Shown piece by piece: positions 7,891 through 15,344 of a stretch of 27,644 nucleotides of DNA; position 1 is the stretch's first letter, and each line of letters opens with the position of its first letter. This stretch comes from CAYLPU01 sp964385635 (GTDB taxonomy: Bacteria; Chloroflexota; Anaerolineae; B4-G1): NCBI GenBank assembly GCA_964385635.1, contig CAYLPU010000069.1, forward strand, positions 1 to 27,644, read 5' to 3'. Under the pieces are notes generated by a model. The model was not told where the DNA came from. It ran no database searches and saw only the letters and a list, made by a program, of their open reading frames with translations. Position numbers and translations under genes: made by a program.

Positions 7891-8778
7891 ATGGAGTCTC
7901 CCCGCCGTTCCTGGCTTCCCCTGCTGTTGGTCGTTCTCGGATTACTGCTTCTGGTGCTCCACGAGTCCGGCTATCTGGCCCCCGTGGAGAGTGCACTGCA
8001 TTATGTGCTTGACCCATTGCAGCGCGTGTTTTCGAGCGTGGTGGAAGTCACGGGGGGGCTGTTTCAGACGGTGCGCGAAGTGCGTGAATTGCGGTCTCAG
8101 GTCGGGGAACTGCAGACACAGGTGGATGCGCTGACGGTCGAGAACGTGCGCTTGAGGGAGTATGAGGCCGAGGTCCAACAACTCCGCACCCTGCTGAACT
8201 TCGCCAGCGAGTATCCGATTTCAGTTCCTCTGGGTGCCGACGTGGTCGGGCGGGATATCTGCGACACCTTCCCGTGTGGAGAGGTGGTGGGCACAGAGCC
8301 GAACCCCTACCTGCGCTACATCACCATCAACGTCGGGGCACAGCAGGGGGTCGAGGTGGGAATGCCGGTCGTCAGTGGTGGCGGTGCTGGACTGGTGGGG
8401 CGTGTTGCGCAGGTGGGCCCGCGCACGGCCAAAGTACAACTGCTCACCGACCCCGGTAGTGCCATCGCTACCCTCCTTCAGTCATCCCGTCTCACTGGCC
8501 TGGTCGTGGGGCAGCACGACGGTACGTTGCGTATGGAGTACATTCCGCAAGAGGAGAGCGTTAGCATCGGCGACATGGTGTTGACCTCCGGGCTGGGTGG
8601 CTTTATACCCAAAGGATTGGTCGTCGGCCAGGTGACCGAGGTGCAGCAGGTGGACTACGCGCTGTTCCAGGCTGCCATCGTGCGGCCAGCAGTGGACTTC
8701 TCGCGGTTAGAACCGGTGTTGGTGATCACTGCGTTTGAGCAGATTCCTCTTGAGGAGTCTCTGCCCGAGGAGCCGTAG
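7891..8778 (+). CDS. mreC: Rod shape-determining protein MreC
   Basis: Periplasm-side scaffold of the elongasome that binds and activates PBP2. The 295-residue protein shows a short basic N-terminus, one membrane segment (LPLLLVVLGLLLLVL), a coiled coil with heptad spacing around residues 65-105 (VRELRSQVGELQTQVDAL), and then the two six-stranded beta-barrel domains with the conserved GLVGRVAQVGP and LVLTSGLGGFIPKGLVVG-like segments (here DMVLTSGLGGFIPKG). A TTG at 7876 and ATG 7888 are also in frame; ATG 7891 has the better distance from the GGGTGGGA stretch. It sits 62 nt after mreB. Confidence 0.93.
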   Translation: MESPRRSWLPLLLVVLGLLLLVLHESGYLAPVESALHYVLDPLQRVFSSVVEVTGGLFQTVREVRELRSQVGELQTQVDALTVENVRLREYEAEVQQLRTLLNFASEYPISVPLGADVVGRDICDTFPCGEVVGTEPNPYLRYITINVGAQQGVEVGMPVVSGGGAGLVGRVAQVGPRTAKVQLLTDPGSAIATLLQSSRLTGLVVGQHDGTLRMEYIPQEESVSIGDMVLTSGLGGFIPKGLVVGQVTEVQQVDYALFQAAIVRPAVDFSRLEPVLVITAFEQIPLEESLPEEP

Positions 8779-8784
8779 TCTCGC

Positions 8785-8790
8785 AGGAGG
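8785..8790 (+). promoter_or_regulatory. Shine-Dalgarno that decides the mreD start
   Basis: AGGAGG is a perfect SD. Six bases later in the mreD frame is an ATC codon; no ATG, GTG or TTG occurs in that frame until TTG 8839, 48 nt further on. Confidence 0.7.
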
Positions 8791-8796
8791 TGTGAG

Positions 8797-9300
8797 ATCA
8801 GCCTTTACCTGAGCATCCCTCTCCTGACCGGCATCGCCTTGATTCAGAGCGTGCTGCTATCACGGGTGAATCTGTGGGGGGCGCGACCTGATTTGATGTT
8901 GTTGGTCGTGCTGGTCTGGGCTGTGGTGCGTGGTATGGATGAGGGGCTGGTGTGGGGTTTTATTGGTGGGTTGATCATTGATCTACTCTCCGGAGGGCCG
9001 CTGGCTGCGACGGCGCTGGCCCTATTGGCGGCGGTGTTCCTGGCTGGACAGCCGTGGGGTCAAGGTTTTGGTTCGCCGGTGGTACGTCTGATGCTCCTGG
9101 CGACTCTCGGCGTCGTGGTCTATCATCTGGTCCTGTTGATCGTTCTGGCCTGGGCGGGGCATACAACAGTGGATTGGGGGTTCGCGCTGCTGCGGGTGGT
9201 GGGTCCGTCGACGCTGTTGAACGTGGTGTTGGCTCCGTTCGTTCGGCAGCCGCTGGCCTGGCTGGATCGGGAAACCCGGGAGGAGAGGTTCGCGCTGTGA
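8797..9300 (+). CDS. mreD: Rod shape-determining protein MreD, probable ATC start
   Basis: Small polytopic membrane protein of the elongasome, working with MreC and PBP2. Read from 8797 it has about 167 residues and opens with SLYLSIPLLTGIALIQSVLL, the usual first membrane helix, followed by GARPDLMLLVVLVWAVVRG, the best conserved MreD segment, and three or four further helices. Starting at the first conventional codon, TTG 8839, would remove most of helix 1 and leave no SD. The start is therefore either the rare ATC codon at 8797 or the sequence carries a small indel after GTG 8792, which has an in-frame stop soon after. The stop codon overlaps the mrdA start by 4 nt. Confidence 0.88.
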   Translation: MSLYLSIPLLTGIALIQSVLLSRVNLWGARPDLMLLVVLVWAVVRGMDEGLVWGFIGGLIIDLLSGGPLAATALALLAAVFLAGQPWGQGFGSPVVRLMLLATLGVVVYHLVLLIVLAWAGHTTVDWGFALLRVVGPSTLLNVVLAPFVRQPLAWLDRETREERFAL

Positions 9301-11294
9301 CATCGCACGAAGCACAACAGCAGGCTGCTCCACAGGGCTGGCAGGCACGCTGGGTGGCAATCAAGGGGGCGCCGCGGGTTGTCGCACTGGGTCTGTTGAT
9401 CCTGTGTCTCTTCGGGGTTTTCAGCCTGCGATTGTGGAATCTGCAGTTCGTACAGGGCGGATACTACCGTGAGCGAGCGGATCGGCAGCGGTTGCGCCTC
9501 GTTACCATTCCTGCTGCTCGGGGCATCATCTACGACCGCAATGGCACAGCGCTGGTGCGCAATGTCCCCAGTTTCGACGTTGTCGTCGTCCCTGCCTATC
9601 TGCCTGACGACGAGGATGAGGCGGAGGTCGTGCTCATCCGTCTGGCTGTGCTGCTCAATATGCCCTACAGCACGGCTGGGGTACACGGGGGTGGAACGGA
9701 ACCGCCGCCCGGCTTGCGCGAGATAATGGAGGCGGTGCCTTACACGGCTCGCTATCGCCCGTTAGTGGTCAGGTCAGAAGTGGAGCGGGATATGGCCTTG
9801 CTGGTGGCACAGGAGGCCATGACTTTGCCCGGTGTGTCGATCCAGGTGGAGTCGGTACGTGATTACTCTTATGGCCCACTGGTGTCGCAGGTGCTGGGAT
9901 ATCTGCTACCCATCCCTGAGGAGGGCGAAGAGGAATACGTCGCACAGGGCTATGATCCGGCCACGGATCGCATCGGTGTCGCCAGCGTCGAGGCGACCTA
10001 CGAGGACAGTCTGCGCGGGAGGAAAGGCACTCAACTCGTCGAGGAGGATGTGATTGGCCGGGTGGTCCGCCTGGTTGAGGAGCAGGCCGCGTCTGTGCCT
10101 GGGGGCAACGTCTATCTGACACTCGACCTCGACCTGCAGCAGTTTGTCGAGGAGGCGTTGTGGCGTGGGATGACGCAGCCGGATGTGAACTCGCCGCGCG
10201 GGGTGGCGATTGTGATGAATCCGCAGACGGGCGAGATCCTGGCGCTGGTCAGCCTGCCGACGTACGATAATAACATCTTCACCCAGGGGATCTCGATGAG
10301 TGATTGGCAGCGTCTGGCAGATAACCGGCACCGACCACTGCTCAATCACGCTATCTCGGACAGTCTGCCGCCCGGGTCGGTGTTCAAGATCGTCGTAGCG
10401 TCGGCTGCGCTCCAGGAGGAAGTGCTGACCTCGCGCACGCGCCTTTCCTGCCCTGGAAGAATCATTGTGCCCAACAAGTATTATCCCAACGACCCTGGCC
10501 GTGCACAGCCTTTCTACTGCTGGAACCAGTCTGGCCATGGCTCACTGGATGTGGTGGGTGGCATTGCTCACTCGTGCGATATTTTCTTCTACCAGGTCGG
10601 TGGGGGCCTCGAGGAGACCGGCTTTGAGGGTCTGGGGGTGGATCGTATTGCTCACTACACTCGGCTGTTCGGCTTTGGCGAGCCGACCGGTGTGGAGTTG
10701 CTGGCCGAGATCAGTGGCATAGTGCCCACGTCGGCTTGGAAGCGGCGAACGTATGGCGAGAGTTGGTCTACCGGTGACACGTATAACGTATCCATCGGAC
10801 AGGGTTATGTCTCCGTCACGCCGCTTCAAATGCTCAACGCTGTCAACGTCGTCGCCAACGGCGGCACCCTCTACCGCCCGCGTATCGCCCACCACGTCAC
10901 CGATGCTCAGGGAAATGTGATTCAGTCTTTTGAGCCGGAGATTATCCGCACGCTCCCGATTAGCCAGGAGAACTGGTCGTTGATCCAACAGGGAATGGAA
11001 GGGGCTGTGGCTTACGGGACAGCGCCACGTGCGCGGATCGAGGGACTACGCGTGGCCGGCAAGACCGGCACGGCCCAGTATTGCGACGACATCGCGCTGG
11101 AGGAGGGGACCTGTGGTGTGGGGTATGCCCAGCCGGAACATGCCTGGTTCGCTGCCTTCGCGCCGGTAGAGGAGCCAGAAATCTCCGTCATTGTTTTCCT
11201 GTACAATGGAGGCGAGGGCTCGACCACGGCGGTGCCGGTGGCTCACGACATTCTGGAGTACTATTTCAGCCGCGATGAGGCTGCATCTGGATGA
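9297..11294 (+). CDS. mrdA: Penicillin-binding protein 2 (elongasome transpeptidase)
   Basis: Class B PBP that crosslinks side-wall peptidoglycan, anchored by one N-terminal helix (VVALGLLILCLFGVFSL) with the rest outside the membrane. 665 residues. The pedestal begins with the conserved LRLVTIPAARGIIYDRNG. Transpeptidase motifs are complete: S361-V-F-K364 in PPGSVFK, S426-C-D428 (the SxN position, SCD as in many PBP2 proteins), and K589-T-G591 in AGKTGTAQ. Two inserted segments near GGGTEPPPG and CPGRIIVPNKYYPN, the latter with two Cys, fit the PBP2 subfamily. GTG 9297 is preceded by GGAGGAGAGG about 8 nt upstream and overlaps the mreD stop (GTGA). A longer open frame upstream only overlies mreD. 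Confidence 0.95.
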   Translation: MTSHEAQQQAAPQGWQARWVAIKGAPRVVALGLLILCLFGVFSLRLWNLQFVQGGYYRERADRQRLRLVTIPAARGIIYDRNGTALVRNVPSFDVVVVPAYLPDDEDEAEVVLIRLAVLLNMPYSTAGVHGGGTEPPPGLREIMEAVPYTARYRPLVVRSEVERDMALLVAQEAMTLPGVSIQVESVRDYSYGPLVSQVLGYLLPIPEEGEEEYVAQGYDPATDRIGVASVEATYEDSLRGRKGTQLVEEDVIGRVVRLVEEQAASVPGGNVYLTLDLDLQQFVEEALWRGMTQPDVNSPRGVAIVMNPQTGEILALVSLPTYDNNIFTQGISMSDWQRLADNRHRPLLNHAISDSLPPGSVFKIVVASAALQEEVLTSRTRLSCPGRIIVPNKYYPNDPGRAQPFYCWNQSGHGSLDVVGGIAHSCDIFFYQVGGGLEETGFEGLGVDRIAHYTRLFGFGEPTGVELLAEISGIVPTSAWKRRTYGESWSTGDTYNVSIGQGYVSVTPLQMLNAVNVVANGGTLYRPRIAHHVTDAQGNVIQSFEPEIIRTLPISQENWSLIQQGMEGAVAYGTAPRARIEGLRVAGKTGTAQYCDDIALEEGTCGVGYAQPEHAWFAAFAPVEEPEISVIVFLYNGGEGSTTAVPVAHDILEYYFSRDEAASG

Positions 11295-14200
11295 CTTACT
11301 TCGTGTAGCAGGAGTCGGCGGGGCGGGTGCGATTTGGGGGCTGGGCTTGGCCCGCCTGGCGGCGGAAGCGGGTTTCTCGACACTGCTCTATGATTCCTCT
11401 CTGGCCGTCGCCGGAGTGGCGGCCGTTTGTGCTGTGATCGTCGTTGTGCTCCGATCCGCCAATTCTGCTAATCCGTGCTCTTCGGCCTTCATCCCCTTGT
11501 CTTTTCCCCTGCTCTACGTCGTGGGTGTCGTCTCGTTTCCCCTGGCTGGCTGCGTGTTGCTGATCGGCGGGGCCGCGCTAGCGCTGCTGCTGGCGTGGGG
11601 GGACCGGGTGCGCTGGATGCCACCTGCTGTCCTGGGCCTGGCTTCGTTTGTGCTCTATCTGCGCACGCTGCTGCCGTCCGTCGGCCAGGCTGACACTTTC
11701 GAGTTCCAGGTCGTCGTGCCGCTGCTGCGGGTGGCACATCCCACTGGATACCCACTCTATGTCCTGCTGGGCAAGTTGTTCACGCTGCTCCCGCTGGGCA
11801 ACGTGGCCTGGCGTGTGAACTTGGCCTCGGCCATCTTCGCCACCGCTGCGGTGTTGGTGCTTTATGCTCTCCTGCTGCGCCTGACTGCCCTTCGCCAGGC
11901 TCAAGACACCTCCCGGTGGCTGCCGGCCTTTCTGGCTGCGTCAGCGTTTGCTCTCTCCTATACCTTCTGGTCCCAGGCGATCATCGCGGAAGTCTACACG
12001 TTGCATAATTTGCTCGTAGCGACCATCCTGTGGCTCCTGTTGGGCCAGCCCGAGACTTCGGAGGTCTCCGGAAGACCTCTGGGGTCTGCAGCACGTCGCT
12101 GGCGACGGATATCCTTCCTGGTTGGCCTGAGTCTCACCAATCACCTGACGATGGCGCTGTTGCTGCCTGCTGTGGCGCTGGCGCTGCTTTGGGATTGGCC
12201 CCGGCTGCGGCTCAGAAACTGGCTGACCATTGGGGGGGTGTTGCTCCTGGGCCTGTCGATCTACCTGTTTATCCCGCTGCGCTGGCCGGCGCTGAACCAT
12301 GGCCAATGGATGACACTGCGCGACTTTGTCTCCTACGTCACCGGCGGCCAGTTCCACGGCGCGCTGCGGCTCGATGGCTGGCGCGACCCCGTCCGTTGGG
12401 GAATCGTCGGACGGCTGCTGCGTGAGCCGTTCGGCTGGGTCGGGCTGGGACTGGCGGCGATGGGCGTAGTGTGGATGGCGGTTCGCCGCAGGCGGGCATT
12501 GGCGCTGACCGGCGTGACGTTTCTGGCCTTTGTCCTCTACGGGCTTGACTACTACGTCCCCGACATTTCCGTCTTTTTGCTTCCCGCCCATCTGATCCTC
12601 GCGATCTGGATCGGCGCCGGTATTGTCTCCTTCGCCGACCTCACCTCGCGACTCCGTCATCTATCATCTGACATCTGTCATTTGTCATTTATCATTTGTC
12701 ATTTGTCATTTTCCCTGCTTCCTCTCAGTCGCGTCTGGCTGAATCTCCCGCAAGTGGATCAGAGCCACAATCAGGGTGGTTACGCCTGGGGGCAGTATGT
12801 GTTGAGTCTTCCGCTTGCGGCGGATAGTGTGGTGCTGGCCGACGTGGAGAAGTTTGCCCCACTGTACTATCTACAGCAGATTGAGGGGGTGCGGTCTGAC
12901 CTGGACCTGCTGTTGCTGGGCAACGAGGAGCTCTACCAGGCGGAACTGACAGCGCGCCTGGGGATGGGACAGACGGTCTATCTGGCACGCTATCTGCCGA
13001 ACCTGGGTGGCCTGCATCTGCGTTCGTTGGGGCCGCTGGTGGAGGTGGCAGTAGATGGGGGATGGCGGGATGAGGAAGAAACGGATGAGGTGGATGCGCG
13101 TTTCGGAACGGGGATTCGGTTACTGGATGCCAGGGTGAGCGCCGACCCGCTGGGGCGAGTCTTGGCCCACCTGACGCTCTACTGGCAGGCCGAGACGCAC
13201 GTCAGCGGCGACTTCGTCGTCCGGCTGCGGCTGGTGGACGCCGGGGGTGAGGTACGTTGGGAGAGTGGCGGGGTGCGGCCAGTGGGCGGGCTGTATCCGA
13301 CCAATGCCTGGCCCGTGGGTGTGGCGATATCAGACTATCACGAGGTGCCGCTCCCACTCTGGCTGCCACGCGGGGAGTATAGGCTTGAGGTGGGGCTGTT
13401 TCCTCCCTTCAGTGATACGGGCCTGGATGTTGGCGATGGGGCGACAGCGTGGCTCGCTCTGAGTACGCTGGAGGTTGACCCGCCATCCGATTCGCTGCCC
13501 CCTCTGCCGCACGAGCGGTACTATTGTTTTGCGGGTGGCGCGTGTTTGACGGGCGATAACCTGGCTGATGAGGCTTCCGCTGGCGCGCCATTCGTGGCCG
13601 ACCTCTCCTGGCGTGGAGTCGAGACGGACGGGGCGGTGCGTCTGGTCTGGGTAGACACGCACGGCTCGATTGAGCCTTCGGGCCGAGCCTCAGGCCGAGG
13701 GCTCGCCGAAGTCGGGCGGGAGGTAGGATCAGCCGTGTTTCCCCTGGCCGCCGGAACGCTGCGTAGCCGCCACGTCATTGTCGCACCGCAGAACCCTGGC
13801 GACTACACACTGCACGTGGGTCTGGTAGGTGAGACCGCGCGCTGCGGCTGGCTGGCTTCGCTGACTGGCGACTGTCCGCTTGCGGCGATTGAGGTGGTGC
13901 CAGCGCAGGAGGGGTTGGCGAACTTCGCGGACCTGGTGCTCTTGTTGGACGCTGAAGTGGGCAGCACCGACGTGCGGCCGGGTGGGACCGTTCCCGTGGC
14001 CCTGTGGTGGCGGGCACTGCGGGCGATGGATGAGGACTACACTGTCTTCGTCCACCTGGTGGGTCCCGACGGGCGGCTGCATGGGCAGGTTGACATGTGG
14101 CCGGTGCAGGGGAGTCATCCCACCAGTCGATGGACGGTTGGCGAGAAACTGAGTGACCCTTACGAAGTGCGATTGGGCCCCGACGCTCCATCTGGTCACT

Positions 14201-14325
14201 ACCTGGTCGAGGTCGGCTGGTACCTGCTGGCGACGATGCAGCGTCTGCAAATTGTGAATGCGGATGGGCAGCCCATTAACGACACGCTCGTTGTGGGCCA
14301 GTTCGACGTCGGTGAACTTCCTTGA
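11275..14325 (+). CDS. DUF2723 (TMEM260-like) GT-C membrane protein with two C-terminal beta domains
   Basis: A 1016-residue protein. The N-terminal half has many membrane helices and the DUF2723 signature: GQADTFEFQ with an acidic pair after the first long loop, VAHPTGYPLYVLLGKLF, WRVNLASAIFA, and AIIAEVYTLHNLL. Members of this family have the GT-C glycosyltransferase architecture, and the human relative TMEM260 is an O-mannosyltransferase. From about residue 610 onward there are soluble beta-rich segments, two of which look like copies of each other (around LYWQAETHVSGDF...PRGEYRLEVGLF and LWWRALRAMDEDY...SGHYLVEVGWY). ATG 11275 overlaps mrdA by 20 nt and has no clear SD. Several repeats (11887-11910, 12053-12087, 12656-12711, 13674-13711) are read through in frame. 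An envelope or secreted-protein glycosylation role is inferred. Confidence 0.8.
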   Translation: MRLHLDDLLRVAGVGGAGAIWGLGLARLAAEAGFSTLLYDSSLAVAGVAAVCAVIVVVLRSANSANPCSSAFIPLSFPLLYVVGVVSFPLAGCVLLIGGAALALLLAWGDRVRWMPPAVLGLASFVLYLRTLLPSVGQADTFEFQVVVPLLRVAHPTGYPLYVLLGKLFTLLPLGNVAWRVNLASAIFATAAVLVLYALLLRLTALRQAQDTSRWLPAFLAASAFALSYTFWSQAIIAEVYTLHNLLVATILWLLLGQPETSEVSGRPLGSAARRWRRISFLVGLSLTNHLTMALLLPAVALALLWDWPRLRLRNWLTIGGVLLLGLSIYLFIPLRWPALNHGQWMTLRDFVSYVTGGQFHGALRLDGWRDPVRWGIVGRLLREPFGWVGLGLAAMGVVWMAVRRRRALALTGVTFLAFVLYGLDYYVPDISVFLLPAHLILAIWIGAGIVSFADLTSRLRHLSSDICHLSFIICHLSFSLLPLSRVWLNLPQVDQSHNQGGYAWGQYVLSLPLAADSVVLADVEKFAPLYYLQQIEGVRSDLDLLLLGNEELYQAELTARLGMGQTVYLARYLPNLGGLHLRSLGPLVEVAVDGGWRDEEETDEVDARFGTGIRLLDARVSADPLGRVLAHLTLYWQAETHVSGDFVVRLRLVDAGGEVRWESGGVRPVGGLYPTNAWPVGVAISDYHEVPLPLWLPRGEYRLEVGLFPPFSDTGLDVGDGATAWLALSTLEVDPPSDSLPPLPHERYYCFAGGACLTGDNLADEASAGAPFVADLSWRGVETDGAVRLVWVDTHGSIEPSGRASGRGLAEVGREVGSAVFPLAAGTLRSRHVIVAPQNPGDYTLHVGLVGETARCGWLASLTGDCPLAAIEVVPAQEGLANFADLVLLLDAEVGSTDVRPGGTVPVALWWRALRAMDEDYTVFVHLVGPDGRLHGQVDMWPVQGSHPTSRWTVGEKLSDPYEVRLGPDAPSGHYLVEVGWYLLATMQRLQIVNADGQPINDTLVVGQFDVGELP
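11887..11910 (+). repeat. CCTTCG...AGGCTCA dispersed repeat read in frame
   Basis: Encodes ALRQAQDT in a cytoplasmic or loop position between two membrane helices. The core CCCTTCG followed by AGGCTCA resembles the segments at 24583-24615 (minus strand) and 25893-25944. Confidence 0.45.
12053..12087 (+). repeat. Two quasi-palindromic 15-mers in the DUF2723 gene
   Basis: AGACTTCGGAGGTCT (12053-12067) and AGACCTCTGGGGTCT (12073-12087) agree at 12 of 15 positions and each is close to self-complementary. They are read in frame in a loop between hydrophobic segments. Confidence 0.5.
12656..12711 (+). repeat. Eight 7-nt units, consensus GTCATTT, inside the DUF2723 gene
   Basis: Units at 12656, 12663, 12670, 12677, 12684, 12691, 12698 and 12705 read GTCATCT, ATCATCT, GACATCT, then GTCATTT four times with one ATCATTT among them. 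They encode a Cys-His-Leu-Ser-Phe-Ile-rich stretch at the junction between the membrane half and the soluble half. The composition differs sharply from the GC-rich surroundings. Confidence 0.85.
13674..13711 (+). repeat. In-frame inverted repeat (CTTCGG ... CCGAAG)
   Basis: CTTCGG-GC-CGAGCC (13676-13689) pairs with GGCTCG-CCGAAG (13700-13711), a 12-bp stem with a 2-nt bulge. It encodes a Gly/Arg/Ser/Ala-rich stretch after HGSIEPS in the soluble half of the DUF2723 protein. Confidence 0.55.
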
Positions 14326-14548
14326 AGCCCTTCCTTCAGCAGTTTGGGTCTTCCGGCAATCACACCAGCCACCGTCCGTGACTGCTACGCCCTGGCCCTA
14401 CCGGCAGCCCAGCGATGGCAATGTCAAAAAGTGTGTAGACTCAACACACGGGCGCAGATTTGCACAGAGGGGCATGTCGGAGTAAAATTGGGCAATAAGC
14501 GAACCGTCGGGGTAAAGCGGGCTTGTTCGTTGTGCATACTACTATCTG
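14326..14548. other. Non-coding spacer between the DUF2723 gene and the min promoter
   Basis: No supported gene. The short open frames here have no SD and no recognisable family. One small hairpin, GTGTGT (14431-14436) with ACACAC (14444-14449), has five A residues before it, so on the minus strand it would look like a weak terminator although no minus gene leads into it. Confidence 0.5.
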
Positions 14549-14557
14549 TGTTATAAT
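14549..14557 (+). promoter_or_regulatory. Extended -10 promoter of the minCDE-rodA operon
   Basis: TGTTATAAT is a perfect extended -10. TTGTGC at 14530-14535 is a possible -35 with a 16-nt spacer. Transcription should start near 14564, about 50 nt before the minC ATG. Confidence 0.7.
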
Positions 14558-14614
14558 CAACCGATGAGGTCTGACGTTCCTTAGGTGGTATTTGAGGTGT
14601 CAGAGAGGGGGTAC

Positions 14615-15295
14615 ATGGGCTCGGATACGATTACCATCAAGGGTATCCGCCAAGGGCTGCTTGTCGTGCTAGGTGAGGGAGATTGGGACGCTGGGCTGCT
14701 CGCATTGGGGGTACGGCTCAGTGCCAATCCCGCGTTCTTTCGCGGTGGCCATGTTGCGCTCGACGTTGGGGCGCGCCAATTGGCTCGCTCTGAGATTGAG
14801 GAGGCACGTGTGTTGCTGGCCCATCATGGGGTTGATTTGTGGGCGGTGGTCAGCACGAGCCTCGTCACTGAGACAGCCGCGCAGGAGATGGGGTTGTTGA
14901 TTGACGTTGGCCCGTCCCATCCGAGCAGGCCAGAGGCCATGACTGAGGAAGGCGAGGTGCCCTCTGTCGAGGGGTTGGTGGTGCAGCGCACGCTCCGTTC
15001 TGGCCAGAGTCTGCGCCACCCGGGTCACGTCGTGGTCATCGGTGATGTCAACCCTGGAGCGGAAATCGTGGCAGGTGGTAACATCGTGGTGTGGGGTCGG
15101 GTGCGCGGGTTGGTGCACGCCGGGGCATTGGGGGATGATGGGGCCGTGATCTGCGCTCTCGATCTGGTTCCCACACAACTCCGCATCGCCGGTCACATCG
15201 CCCGCTCACCAGAGGAGCGACAGCGGAAGCCTGTGCCGGAGATGGTCGCGGTGCGCGAGGGACAGGTTGTGGCTGTTCCCTGGAGTGGCAGGTGA
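14615..15295 (+). CDS. minC: Septum site-determining protein MinC
   Basis: Inhibitor of FtsZ assembly that is brought to the membrane by MinD and keeps the division site at mid-cell. 226 residues from ATG 14615, which has GAGAGGGGG at a normal distance; GTG 14585 and 14597 are also in frame but less convincing. The N-terminal alpha/beta domain runs to about residue 100. The C-terminal right-handed beta-helix has the diagnostic run RTLRSGQSLRHPGHVVVIGD, then VNPGAEIVAGGNIVVWGRVRG and VHAGALGDDGAVICALDL, ending with PTQLRIAGHIARSP (given as key segments). It is first of four genes in a tight order. Confidence 0.93.
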   Translation: MGSDTITIKGIRQGLLVVLGEGDWDAGLLALGVRLSANPAFFRGGHVALDVGARQLARSEIEEARVLLAHHGVDLWAVVSTSLVTETAAQEMGLLIDVGPSHPSRPEAMTEEGEVPSVEGLVVQRTLRSGQSLRHPGHVVVIGDVNPGAEIVAGGNIVVWGRVRGLVHAGALGDDGAVICALDLVPTQLRIAGHIARSPEERQRKPVPEMVAVREGQVVAVPWSGR

Positions 15296-15301
15296 GGTAG
15301 A

Positions 15302-15318
15302 GGCGCGGTTATCGCGCC
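15302..15318 (+). other. GC hairpin between minC and minD
   Basis: GGCGCG (15302-15307) and CGCGCC (15313-15318) form a perfect 6-bp stem with loop GTTAT. No T run follows; it may be an RNA-processing or stability hairpin between two cotranscribed genes. Confidence 0.5.
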
Positions 15319-15344
15319 CTGACTGAGCGGGGTAAGGAGAGTCC

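Noticed and set aside
9054..9296. Longer N-terminus for PBP2
   Set aside because: The upstream open frame overlies mreD in another frame; GTG 9297 has a good SD, overlaps the mreD stop and starts just before the membrane anchor.
11191..11274. Longer N-terminus for the DUF2723 protein
   Set aside because: It overlies the end of mrdA and encodes an Arg-rich stretch unlike a membrane protein start; ATG 11275 is nearer the expected beginning.
12656..12711. CRISPR array
   Set aside because: The repeats here and at 21322 are 7-nt head-to-tail units with no spacers and no cas genes in the window.
14344..14556. Small protein or transposase remnant before minC
   Set aside because: No SD, no family signature and codon pattern like non-coding DNA; the promoter TATAAT of the min operon lies inside it.
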